The position numbers were made by a program, and so were the translations under genes. Below, in pieces: positions 21,562 through 32,379 of a stretch of 64,000 nucleotides of DNA. The first letter of the stretch is position 1. Each line of letters starts with the position of its first letter. The notes below the pieces were generated by a model that saw only the letters and a list, made by a program, of their open reading frames with translations, was not told the origin of the DNA and did not search any database. The DNA comes from Ryuthela nishihirai (taxonomy: Eukaryota > Arthropoda > Arachnida > Araneae > Heptathelidae), in NCBI GenBank assembly GCA_038380435.1, contig JAWZYU010000001.1, forward strand, positions 13,062,001-13,126,000, given 5' to 3'.

Positions 21562-23182
21562 ACATTCCTATTACGTCACATAGAGGCGCTATTCAGGCAA
21601 TTTTAGCCACAAGCGGCTTTCTATTTCCCATAGAGATGGAAAGCAAGTCTTACAAGTATGCTAATGATAAATAATGAAATAAACTCGACTATTCAATATC
21701 TACTAATAAATCAGCACTTTGACGTCCTAAGCTGGGCAACATATTCAGTGGTTCCCACACTATCAATCATCGAGTATCTCAAGGGGGTGTCCTCATCCCC
21801 ATGCTAGTGAACATCTTGCTGTCAGGCCTACTCTCTCAACTCGAGAATAGAGTGGGTGTCTGCATCTACGTGGATGACATCTGCATCTGATTCCCACGCC
21901 AGGACTCCTCCTATGCTCAGCTTAAGGTGAAACGAGCTGTGGCCATGGTCGTCAAGTTCTTTGACAACCTCACCCTCAGCTTTTCACTGATTAGACTGTG
22001 GAGATGGTTCTCTTCAAGAGACACCTTCAGCCACCTTCCCTGGCATCATGCTTGCACCAGACCACATCAAAATCGTCAAACAGCATAGTTCTTTGGTGTC
22101 GTCCTGTAAACAGGCTACTTGGGAACCTCACATCCAGCGTCTTAAGACAGTCGCCACTGCACAGAGAAATATACAGTCTTTCCTTGCTGGTACCCGCTGG
22201 CGAAGTTCCTGCAAGATCCTCCTGGTCTTGTACCAGTACTTAATCCTCTCCCATGTCAACTACACGGTCACTTTCGGAGCAATGCTTCTGCTTCACTGCT
22301 CAGCAAGTTGGCCACTGTTCACACTATATCTCTGCGCCTCTGCCCTTACACACTTAATGCATCTGTCATTGCAGAGGCTGAGGACATGCCTTTCCACTTG
22401 CACTGGAAGAGAGATATACTGTGTTATCTCTCGAGGCTCCATTCCCTCCACTCTAATCTTGAGCTTCTCAGGAAGTTGCATGGCAGGCCTCAATCTGCCA
22501 TCGCCCTGTCCGCCAAGGACTTCTATGACCGAGTCCTTCCTACCAACTTCAGATGCTCGAGCTGGTAATGCTGGGTGCTGGCAATACTCTCTTCCCCGAC
22601 CTTCCACCCTGGAGGAACAGTGATCTTATGATCAATGTCACTATCCTTTCAATTGGTCGAAAGAGCGACTCTGATCCATTGGCCATCAGACTTCTCTCCA
22701 CCTCCTATGTCACTGAACGATATGAGAGATGTACTGAGGTCTACACTGATGGATCTGTGGACCGAGAGAGGCAACGTGCTGCCTCCCCGCCAGAGGTTTC
22801 CGTCTCCCGCATCTAACCTCCTCCACCTGTGCAGAGCTTCATGCTATTCTTGAGGCTGCACTTTTGATCCTCAGCCTCGAGAGTGGCAACTTTGTCATCC
22901 TCTATGACTGCAAGTCAGCCTTGGAAGCTCTCCAGAAGCGAGACAGCAAGAGCTGCAACCCCTTCATCATCCAGAAGATCATGGAGAATTGCTCCAAGGT
23001 CACTTCTGCCGGAATCACGGTTCATTTGCAGTGGATCCCTTCCCATGTAGGGATACCTGGCAATGAGCTCGCTGATCACACTGCGAAGGAAGCGCTGGAG
23101 AGTCAGAGGTGTCTATAACTAATTACCCCCTCTCTCAGCGACTGCAACAGTTCTGTCTCACATCTGATGAGCCAGTACCGTC
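21562..23182 (+). mobile_element. LINE-I plus-strand copy, 5' part with flank
   Basis: LINE body starts at about 21733; 21562-21727 is the same non-LINE flank as 11933-12098. One reads NHRVSQGGVL, catalytic YVDD at 21867-21878, connector frames, VYTDGSVDRER and NFVILYDCKSALEALQK, and then the RNase H end WIPSHVGIPGNELAD at about 23032. A stop directly after the YVDD region (DICI then TGA) and several frameshifts make it non-functional. The copy is split after 23182 by the TAGAGG transposon and resumes at 25758. Confidence 0.88.
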
Positions 23183-23983
23183 TAGAGGTCCTGTATAGTT
23201 AGAGGCTGGCCATCTCGGTGATTGGCTGTCATTGGTTGAATGAGTCATGTGGTTTATGGGCGCCATGTTTTGTCATACCGTGAGACGAAAGCCTATGAGT
23301 TACTGTGTATACCTAGTTAAAAATCCTCAGTTTTTAAAATTTTATACATTTTTACCGCTTGTTTTGCCTATAAAAGCTTCTATATTTTATCAATACCTGT
23401 CTGTCCGTCTACAGGCAATCAACGTTTTTACTTTTAGAAATAAATGAAAATTTCTTTTTGGGTTGGATAGATTTCAAAGAAATATTGCGATTTGCAATTT
23501 TGAAATCTTCCAATAGCTTTAATAGCGCCATCTAGCTGTGGAAATTGGTGGAAAATGCTATAATTTCAAAAGAATATTGCAAACAAACTATTTACAGTAG
23601 AAATCCGAAATTTTGGTAGTACAGTGTTATGGTCAGAAGGTTTACAACGGCAACAAGGCTTTACCCCCTTAGTCAATAGGAGGTACGAAAACGAAACTTT
23701 GTTTTATTTTAAGATATAAAAGAAACAATCTCTTTTTTTAGGGAGAGGGGGGTTTAGAGGTACTAAGAAACATTAATATTGCATTTTTCGAATCCCCATC
23801 AGTTGGAATTTCCACTATTAGAAAATACTAAAGGCGGTAAATAAAAACTCGAAAGGCGGCCTCTAGCGGTTGAAAAAAAGCGGAAATACCAGATCTTTAA
23901 ACAAATATTACAAATGATCTATTTATGATAGAAATTTGAATTTTTGGTCATATAGTGTAATGGTGAAGTGGTTTACATTAATA

Positions 23984-24174
23984 AAAAAAATAAATAAATA
24001 CCCCCTCAAGCAGCTGTTTGCCACAGAGGTCTGACAGGAGCCTGTCAGTTTATATGCCACAGTAGGAGATCTGAGAGGATGGCAGGACCTCAGCAGAAAA
24101 ACGACACACATCCATGCCTAATTCCGGGGCTCGAACCCAGGTCCCTTAGATCAGTAGCCAAGCGTGCTAACCAC
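23984..24174 (-). mobile_element. SINE-A full-length copy, minus strand
   Basis: Tail, body and complete tRNA-like head, reading in reverse from GCTCGAACCCAGGTCCC to GCGTGCTAACCAC. The matching place in transposon copy 2 (around 36012-36016) is empty, so this SINE arrived after the two transposon copies separated. Confidence 0.92.
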
Positions 24175-24459
24175 AATAGTAATAATTTGTCCCGTTATAG
24201 CAAGGGTGTGTTGGTAAAATGCATCTTTTCTGCCTTAAGAGATAAATGAAAAACATTTTTTCTGTTTATAGGAACTAATGAAATATTAAACATTTATTTT
24301 ACCAATTATGCAGTAGTTCGAATTTCCACTGCCAGAGGGTACTGAATGTGTAAAATAACTAGAAGAACGCATATCGCCTTCAGCGTATATGGGAATCTCG
24401 TTTTCAAAGAGAAGTTCTTCCTTTGCCTACTTTTTCATTCCTTAAAAGTCTTAATTATA

Positions 24460-24565
24460 GGTGTTCGTGTTATTTTTCTGCTGGGGTCCTACCATCCTCA
24501 TGGACCTTCTACTATGGTATATAAACTGAAAGGCTCCTGTCAGACCTCTGGATTATTTAGTTTTA
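24460..24565 (+). mobile_element. SINE-A fragment near transposon centre, copy 1
   Basis: GTTATTTTTCTGCTGGGGTC through AAACTGAAAGGCTCCTGTCA to CAGACCTCTGG. The same insertion is present at 36281-36405 in copy 2, so it is ancestral to both transposon copies. Confidence 0.85.
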
Positions 24566-25757
24566 TTTTTTAATGTATGACGGGGAAAAATGCACATAGT
24601 AGTATTTTATTAATAATTATACAACATAAAAAGTATTTGCCTTTTAGTTCTCAAATTACAAAAGTTGCTTTTCTCCCACTCCTCTGAAAATAATGGGCAG
24701 ATCATTGCTGTCAGTGGAATTTCTATCAAAACAGAACGCTACCGCCGAAATTTCTACCATAAAGAAATCGCTTGGAACATTCGTTAAAGGTTTTGCCATT
24801 TTGGATATTTAGTGATCTCTAATGATATATATTAAAACTACCTTTGAAAATGCGAATTATATTTCATTAGTACTAACTAAAAAAGAGATTTTCAATTATC
24901 AATTAAATAAAACATTCTGTTTCTTACCTACCTTGGGATTGAGGAGTGAACTCATTGCTGTCAACGGAATCTTCAAAACTGTCACATTCCACGACCAAAA
25001 TTTGAAATTTCTAGCATAAACACAGCGTTCACAATATTCATTGTAAATTTCGGAATTGCTGGATTTTTTTCCACCGTTAGAGTGCGCAATTATAGCTTTT
25101 GGGAGATTCGGGAAATGCAAATTGTAATATTTCATCAATGCCTGTCCAACCCAAAAAGAATTTTTGATTTATCTCTAAAAACACACAATTTTCTGTTAAA
25201 TAAGTTGCATTCACCTCCCCCCCCCCCATGGGTCTAAAGGGTCAAATGATTGTAACCAATGGTAACTTCGTAACCTTCACATTTCAACACCAAAATTTCA
25301 AACTTTTAACGCAATTGCATCATTTGAAATATTCGTTTGATATTTCGGAATTTTCAACTTTTTCCACCGTTAGAGGGCATAGTTATAACTTTTTGGAGAT
25401 TCCAAAGATGCAATTGTAATATTTGATTAATACCTATCTAACACAAAAGGAATTTTTTATTTATCTGCATAAACAAAAAAGTTCGATGTCTGCAGACGGA
25501 TAGACGGACGGACAACAAAGCGAAATTATCTCTTTTTAAAAAAAAAGCCCTAAAATTTTTCTTTTCCCTTTTAGCCGTTTTCTAAAGTGCTTCAATCGTG
25601 AGCACTGAAATCTGTATCAAATATTAGCCTACTTCTTTCAGGAATCCATAAGTATCCCTGCAATACTATTCAGCTTTGCACGCCGGACAATCCGAACGAC
25701 GACAAAACATGGCGTTCAATTTTGAGATGGCCAACCTCTACCTATATAGGGCCTCTA

Positions 25758-26330
25758 GTACCGTCTTGCTCTGTGGCAGAAGGACAGCAGCTGTACCTAT
25801 TTCAGGTACCTGGTTGAACCTTCTCTCACTGCTCCTATCCTCGGTAATCTTCGATCTGACGAGACCTTCTTCCTTCATCATCTCCTTGTTGGTGTCATCT
25901 ACAGCAACTCTACGCTTCACACTCTTGGCAGAGCTTACAGTCCAGACTGTGTCACTTGCAGCACACCTGAGACTGTATCCCACATTCAGCTCAACTGCTC
26001 CCGCTACAATGCCGAAAGAGAAGCTTTGTTCCTGAAGCCACCGATTGGAACCACCGACTATTCCATCACCTCCCTTCTTGGCAACAACCATAATGGGAAG
26101 CTGCAGCGAGCGCACTTCCGTATGTCACTGAATTCTTTCAGAACATTGGCCTCTTCTGCAAAGTCTAATGTTCTCTATTTTTCTTTCTCCTGATTAGTAC
26201 AAATTTCTTTTATGAGATAGCTGAGAGGCAGTTTCTTCTGCATCCGCTATCTCGCCCTTCCGTTGTGGCTGGTGTAGAGAGACCCTTATATTGAATCTAA
26301 TTTCACCGTATTTACAACACCCTGAACCCA
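25758..26330 (+). mobile_element. LINE-I plus-strand copy, 3' part
   Basis: Resumes LINE-I after the transposon. In one frame GRAYSPDCVTCSTPETVSHI, then QLNCSRYNAERE, gives a C-X2-C-X8-H-X4-C type knuckle, characteristic of the C-terminal end of I/Jockey-group LINE proteins. It is followed by TTDYSITSLLGN. The 3' end at about 26325 reads ACAACACCCTGAA, as in the minus copy near 10045. Confidence 0.85.
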
Positions 26331-28060
26331 CGCTAACGAGAAGTATATAGTGATCGGTCGAAGTTGTATGGTAAAAAATCGGACAGATATTTAATCAAAT
26401 ACAATACACTAGAACCTTTCTTAGAGATACAATGGGAATAACGATTTAAACTCTCCATAACGAATATTATGTTTAAAAAAATCGTGTTACAAATAGAAAT
26501 TATTATCCATTAAAATCCGAAATTTTCAAGTGTTTGCCCAATTATATTATTTAATGATAAATCTTTAAAGAACAAAATTTAATTTTTGTTCAAAGCAATT
26601 TTTTACCTAATTTAATAATTTTACTATTATTGATATATATTTTATTATTATTAATAATTATTACTATCGCAATATAGCTTATTGTTAGGCAAAATGCATA
26701 AGCAATAGATTTAAGCAAGATTGTTTTGATATTAATACACGATTATTTAAATTAAGTATGAAGTGGAAAATTTACTAAAAAAAAATTAACGATTAAAAGA
26801 TATACTTTTTAAATGCAGTATGCACAAAGTTTATTCTTCGCAACAGAATTGATTCTTTATATGTTAGCCTTTTTATTTACCTTTTTTGTTTTAAAGTAAT
26901 GTCACTTTTAATCATGTCAATCAACGATTTTACATAAAGTAGTTCAATTTTCATTATTTTTCCGTTTAGAAGGATGAAAGGGGCTCCATTTAGAATATAG
27001 GTTTAAGGCTCTTATTTAGAACTTTTTCCAGAGCATCCATTTGGAACTTGGCTCCAGGTCTCCCACATGCTTAATGCGCCCTGATTCATACACATATTTG
27101 TGCAGTTCAGAAAGATCACAAAGCGTTATAAACTTCAACATTCCATATGTCATATACAAGACTGGTTTCAGTAGAGTTGTGGGGAGGGAAGACAAGAGTG
27201 TCCGGGTTCGAAGAAAATGAGCGATATTTTTACTACTATACCTAGCACTCGAAATAATCTTGCACAAACTATTAAAATGTATGTTTGATCAAATGATTTG
27301 AAATAATACTTGTTATCTATATTTTAATTAATATCTCAGATAAATAGTTTTGACCTATTACTGTTGTGAAACATTCTAGCTTCCATAATTTCTTAAATAC
27401 TAGACAAAGGCTGTTGAAAATTGAGATTTAAGTAGATAAAATTGTGATCTTAAATTTATTTTCAGTGACCTTTTTCCATTTAATGAATATTTTAGAAGTT
27501 ATAGAACTTCAAAGTTAAATTCCCATTCACATAACACGGAAATTCTCTAATATTTTGTAAGTGCAGTGTAACTCACTTGCGTATATTGAAAAGATCTTCA
27601 TCGTTTTGATCTAATGGGAATAACTTTCCCTTGCTTACAATTCCTGCGATTCCAAAATATTAATTATTCAAAAATGATCTGAATTTTTTTCCAATTACTC
27701 CAGTCGACGTTTTCTGTAACGCTCCAAAGATGATTAACTTTTCAAGTTAAACCTTTTGTCTGATCCAAATTTATTCAAAATTCCGGAAAACTTTGTCAGG
27801 CGCCAGGCAATTTTAACTTGCCAAATAAAGTTGAAATAGGTTTCGTTAGGTATTTGTTTGGCATTACTTATCGAGTAAGAATTCAAAAAGGATTGTCAAA
27901 TTTAATTAAAGTTTAAATCTAATCAAAAAATGAATTAACGTTGAACAAGACAAAAATAGCAAAGATTCAAAAGTTTCTGAAACAAACAAAGTTTATTCCC
28001 AAAAATATTTAAAGACTCACCAAATTCAATACAAAAGTTAGAGTACTATAACAACTCGCA
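26331..28060. other. AT-rich intergenic sequence
   Basis: No recognisable coding motif, repeat copy or RNA gene on either strand. Short ORFs (for example minus 27267-27016) have no family features I can identify. Confidence 0.5.
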
Positions 28061-28069
28061 TCTATCTAA

Positions 28070-28335
28070 AGTAACACCATCTCAACTTCCACTAACAGCA
28101 CTCTCTCCCTAACTGCCAATTCTGACTCCTACATCTCTACTAACTATACTGCCAATTCTACCTCTATCTGACTCTACTTCTCTGCTCTTTCTAAGACCAT
28201 AGTTTAAGTTTTCCAATTTGTCGTTCCTTCTGTAGCAATATTGCTCCGTGTGCCCTTGTCAGCGACAAAAATTACATCTCAAAGTTTCTCTCTTATTGTT
28301 AGCAAAAGTTTTTGGTCTAGTGTCATTGTAGGGAG
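28070..28335 (-). pseudogene. Retrotransposon gag zinc-knuckle remnant
   Basis: On the minus strand around 28285-28225 the sequence reads RCNFCR, stop, QGHTEQYCYRRND. The spacing C-X2-C-X4-H-X4-C is the CCHC knuckle of LTR-retrotransposon gag, which binds nucleic acid. The TGA inside the knuckle and the absence of pol nearby show a dead fragment. Flanking residues (NNKRETL before, KLENLNYGLRKSRE after) extend the frame. Confidence 0.65.
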
Positions 28336-28389
28336 CTTGATGCTGAACATAATCTCTGCTTCGTTCGTTCAGCATCGTTGTAGGGTGTT

Positions 28390-28846
28390 CGGCGCAAATT
28401 GTCGGGACCGTGTAACTTACGGTCGGAAGGAGCAGGATGTCTGCTCTCTCTCTCAGCTAGGATCCTCTCTTGCAGCAGCCACTGGGGAGGTTGTATCAGC
28501 TTCTACTGTGCGTAGAAGGGCTTCATGAGGGAAGTCTGTACGCTAGAAGGCCAGTAATTTATATACCCCTCACGTCACAGTAGAGAATTGGGCACGCACG
28601 CATGTTAATGGACAGAAGAGCAATGGAGGTCCGTACTCTTCACAGATTAGTCCCGGTATTGCTTGCAGAGTGAGTCCGGACATCTTTTTGATATGGAGAG
28701 AACGAGGTACCAGGTATCATCCCAGTAATATTTGTCAGAGAGACAGTTACGGCGGAGGTAGCGTTCGTGTTTGTGGTGGCATTTCCTTAGGTGGACGCAC
28801 AGACCTTTATACTTTGACGAGTGGGAACCTCAATGCTCAAAGGTAT
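28390..28846 (+). pseudogene. Tc1-like transposase fragment cut at duplication edge
   Basis: One reads LAAATGEVVSASTVRRR (end of HTH), LYARRPVIYIPLTSQ, then LFTD, stop, SRYCLQSE (first catalytic D, with the usual following E replaced by a stop). In another frame follow WRERGTRYHPSN, YGGGSV and GGISLGGRTDLYTL, ending at NLNAQRY. The match ends at 28846, exactly where segmental duplication copy 2 begins, so the rest of the transposase was displaced or lost by that event. Confidence 0.85.
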
Positions 28847-29111
28847 TGATTTCAGATCTGGCCTTAAAAAATGGCTAACACGTCACGTTTTTATGTTAGT
28901 GGTCATTTTGACTCCTCTTAAGATCTTCCTATACCAACACCTCCAAGCAACTGGGAAGATATCAGATATTTTACTTTTTGTAACTGGCAACACTGATTAA
29001 CAAGTGGGGGGAAAACATGTAACAGTAACCTAACCTCAGACCGCCATTCTTGTTGTTTTCATTGTAGGAGGAACACGTGCTGTACGTTGCAGATAGAACT
29101 TTGGCGTTTAA

Positions 29112-29435
29112 ATGGCACAAAGGCAGCGTCGTGGATGTGTTAATGTGGCAGATAAGTTTTGCTATGTGTGTGGAAATTATATTTTAAAACCCCATGATCG
29201 TTCGTTGACAAAGATTGCAAAGAAAGCCTATAACTTGTATTTTGGATGTCATGTTGGAGATCAGGACAAAACATGGGCTCCATATGTGTGCTGCATTTCG
29301 TGCTTTGTTGGCCTGAGTGAATGGTTGAAAGGCAAGATAAAATCCATGCCCTTTGCAGTTCCAATGGTTTGGCGTGAGCCAACGAGTCACTTGCATGATT
29401 GCTACTTTTGTTTAACTAAAGTGTCGGGCTTTTAA
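29112..29435 (+). pseudogene. RQRRGC/CYVCG cysteine-rich family, copy 2
   Basis: Same 107-residue frame as at 4148-4471, with one amino-acid difference: NVADK in place of NVPDK. The same in-frame TAA lies in the A-rich stretch, and the same shifted AIRPVPHGE follows. The shared lesion shows the gene was already broken before the duplication. Confidence 0.75.
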
Positions 29436-29493
29436 AAAAAAAAACAATATACAAATATTCCGTCGCCATAAGACCAGTTCCTCATGGAGAATA

Positions 29494-29919
29494 TATGTAG
29501 TGAATAAGTGGATGCATGTGTGAACAATTGAATGCATCATTGGAAAATAGAGAATGACTGAATACGTATAGTGAATGAGTGAATATGTATAGGGAATGAG
29601 TCAATACGTATAGTGAATGCATGTAGTGAGCGAGCGAGTGAATGCACATAGTGAGCGAGCGAGTGAATGCATGTAGTGAGCAAGTGAGTGAATGCATGTA
29701 GTGAGCAAGTGAGTGAATGCATGTAGTGATCGAGTGAATGCATGTAGTGAGTGAGTGAATGCATCTAGTGAGTGAGTGAATGCATGTAATGAGCGAGTGA
29801 GTGAATGCATGTAATGAGCGAGTAAGTGAATGCATGTAGTGAGCGAGTGAATGCATGTAGTGAGCGAGTGAATGCATGTGGCGAGTGAGTGAATGCATGT
29901 AGTGAGTGAGTGAATGTGT
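29494..29919. repeat. 25-bp minisatellite, copy 2
   Basis: Same array as 4530-4980 with one 25-bp unit fewer, in the block of units carrying AATGAGCGAG (three in copy 1, two here). Confidence 0.95.
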
Positions 29920-30170
29920 GTGTGTTGTACCAGAGCCTCATGTTAGCCATCCATTACCTGAGGTTTTCCCTCAAGATAAAAGGAACTTTTGAGGAAATCA
30001 ACAGATAATGGATGTTGCCCGTCTCCCACGATCTAGGACGTCTGAGGGTGGCTTTTGGGGGAGACATTTTTTTTTCTTTTCTTTTTTTTTTTTTCTTTTT
30101 TTTCAACTTCGTTTACCTTTTTCTTTCTCTCTTCAGTTGAACGTTTTTCTATTTTTCAATTAACGTTCTC

Positions 30171-30698
30171 TCATTTTTGGTCAATCGAGAATGCCTTCCA
30201 CATAGCAAAGAGGACCAGCAAAAGATGTAAAACAGAAAATGTGAATCTAAGCACATGCCACGTTATGAGGAAGACATCCTCTTCATCGTCCTCTGATCGT
30301 GTTATCGATAACAGCCAGTTATTGGTGACTTCACATTCACTGGTGGCAGTAGAAGTGGAAGATCTTGAATCACACGTCACATTTGACAGTCCTGATTTAA
30401 TTGGCTCATCATCCACTGAAAATGGTTCTGATATATATCTTTTTGGTGGAATGTTTACCATTTCGAACCTATTGGCACTATGGTCATTGCGAGTGGAGGG
30501 GACATAGAATATTGATGTTTCTGGTGGCTGGCTACGCTCATTGCTCCCCTCCATACTCCCTAAACAACAGGAGCAACAAAGGTTCTTCATCTGTTTCCAC
30601 CTTCGACGGAGGCATTCCCTGCCCCTCGTAAAACTTGACGTGCGTTGGCGTACATTAAACGCTCTGCGCGTACGATCAGCGATAGGCATCCTGCCCAT
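30171..30698 (-). CDS. Hypothetical ORF, duplicate of 5229-5759
   Basis: 175 residues, retaining the CCSCCL cluster and the hydrophobic C-terminal stretch of the first copy. One residue is missing because of an in-frame 3-bp deletion near 30627. Function unknown. Confidence 0.3.
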   Translation of the reverse strand: MGRMPIADRTRRAFNVRQRTSSFTRGRECLRRRWKQMKNLCCSCCLGSMEGSNERSQPPETSIFYVPSTRNDHSANRFEMVNIPPKRYISEPFSVDDEPIKSGLSNVTCDSRSSTSTATSECEVTNNWLLSITRSEDDEEDVFLITWHVLRFTFSVLHLLLVLFAMWKAFSIDQK

Positions 30699-31146
30699 TC
30701 AACTCAATACAAATAATATTCAGCACACACTATCTAGAAACTACTTCAAATATAAATATCTCGAATCAAATAACACTTACACTCGCATCCAAAACATCGT
30801 CTTAACGCTTCTAAGGAAAGATTTCCTTTAAACCCGTTAATTGTTTTTCAGTTACATTGTTCAGAATTTTGAATAATTAAGATTTTAATTTGTTGCGTCT
30901 GCTGAAGGTTTGTAATGCCAGATACGGGTAACAATGAGAATCATTTTCGCATATTAATATTTATCTGTTTATTTTTGATGGCGACCATTTTGAATATATT
31001 AAAATTAGTTTGGGGAACTGCAAATGGTCATTTAAAATCACATCGATTACGTATTTATCTGTTTCTTTACTCTATTCAATAATATTGTTACACGTATCAG
31101 AAACGTGATCATTTAAAACAGATTTCATTTTATCAGAAACGTGATC

Positions 31147-31213
31147 TTTTAATCGTTTAAGCGCTTTTCTGATCAGATCACGTGATCAGAAAAGCGTTTA
31201 AATGATTAAAAGC
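31147..31213. repeat. Strong hairpin, copy in duplicate
   Basis: Counterpart of the hairpin at 6207-6273, unchanged. Confidence 0.85.
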
Positions 31214-31369
31214 AAAATTTCTGAATAGTAATTTACTTCGTCATCACATGATCACATACAAATTTAAAATAGAAATTAATATAATTATTAATTCAAAGGA
31301 ATGGACAAGGCTTTTTGCCCGTTAGATTTATTTAAACAAGTACATTGAGCCGCGGGTAAGGCATGGATG

Positions 31370-31490
31370 TGTGTCGTTTTTCTGTTGAGGTCCTGCCATC
31401 CTCACAGACCTTCTACTATGGCATATAAACTGACAGGCTCCTGTCAGACCTCTGTGGCAAGCAGCTGCTTGAGGGGGGGATTTCTTTTTA
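31370..31490 (+). mobile_element. SINE-A copy in segmental duplication 2
   Basis: Counterpart of 6408-6545, from GGTAAGGCATGG to GCAGCTGCTTGAGGGG. Confidence 0.92.
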
Positions 31491-32379
31491 TTTTATTTTT
31501 TAGCATTGCTTACCTTCTATAAAACTCAACCGTGTACAAAAACTCTTTACAGAATTATTTTTTATCTTATGAAAGGCAACTAAATACCTGACCTTACAAA
31601 CAAGCGTAACGAACAAGCTTGCACTAACGGCGGGTTGCAACACGAAATAAAATTCATCAGCGTGATGAGTCATTGGTCTTATGACCACACGTTCGCCAAT
31701 AAATGGCGGAAAAGACGTAAAACTGTAAGAATGTTTACAATTACAGATTTTTTTTAAATGATATCTTACTTCCAAATAATTTTATTAGCTGATTTTTCTT
31801 CCGAGGAAGAAATAATATTTTGCTATCGATTGTTACTGAGTAGCGTTACTTCCTAGGAAAGAGTAATATTTAACAAAAGTGAATCATATGTTGAATTGGG
31901 GATACAGGGACAATAAGTATTAGGAATAAAAAGTTTTAAACTCGAGGCCAAGTCGCGTAACCGATATACGAGAAGTAAAAAAAAAATAATTTTATTGGTT
32001 ATTCTTTTGCTGATGCAATCGCGATTTCTTTGAGCTGGTTTAGTAATAAACTATTGAAGTAAAAAATAGGAAGGTGAATTTTTTATCTGTTATTTTTTGT
32101 GCTGTTGCAATCACGATGTCTTTGAAATGGCTTAGTATTAAAAAGAGAAAATAAGTTAATAAATTGGCAGGTGATTGAAATTTGTAACGAAGAAGGAATT
32201 TTTTATCCCTGATTCGTGTGGTGAGGTTTTTGAAACGGAAATACAGAGAGTAATGAATTGAGACATGGCAAAAATAAGAATTTAACGTAAAATCACTTCA
32301 TCGTTCCAAAACAAGTCCTGACGCTGTAGGGGATGCGGAAAGTGTAGAATATGTCTGAACACAAATATCTGATGGCATG

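Larger units (their letters stand above)
23175..25765 (+). mobile_element. TAGAGG DNA transposon, copy 1 (2575 bp)
   Basis: Element 23183-25757. The left end TAGAGGTCCTGTATAGTTAG and the right end, in reverse complement TAGAGGCCCTATATAGGTAG, are inverted repeats of about 28 bp, both continuing into AGAGG.TGGCC. They are flanked by an 8-bp duplication GTACCGTC at 23175-23182 and 25758-25765; removing the element restores LINE-I continuity. The body holds ~270-bp monomers in plus orientation on the left (23450-23990) and minus orientation on the right (24600-25500). It contains no transposase. Two SINE-A copies lie inside. An 8-bp duplication fits P-, hAT- or piggy-like groups; superfamily unassigned. 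Confidence 0.88.
28847..32379 (+). repeat. Segmental duplication, copy 2 (~3.53 kb)
   Basis: Near-identical to 3883-7430. It interrupts a Tc1-like transposase at its left edge, so this is probably the derived copy. Its right edge, after CTGATGGCATG, joins an unrelated G-rich region. Contents match copy 1 in order and strand. Confidence 0.95.

Noticed and set aside
25676..26035. 119-residue plus-strand frame as a host protein
   Set aside because: It is an out-of-frame reading of the LINE-I C-terminal region; the correct frame shows the CCHC knuckle.
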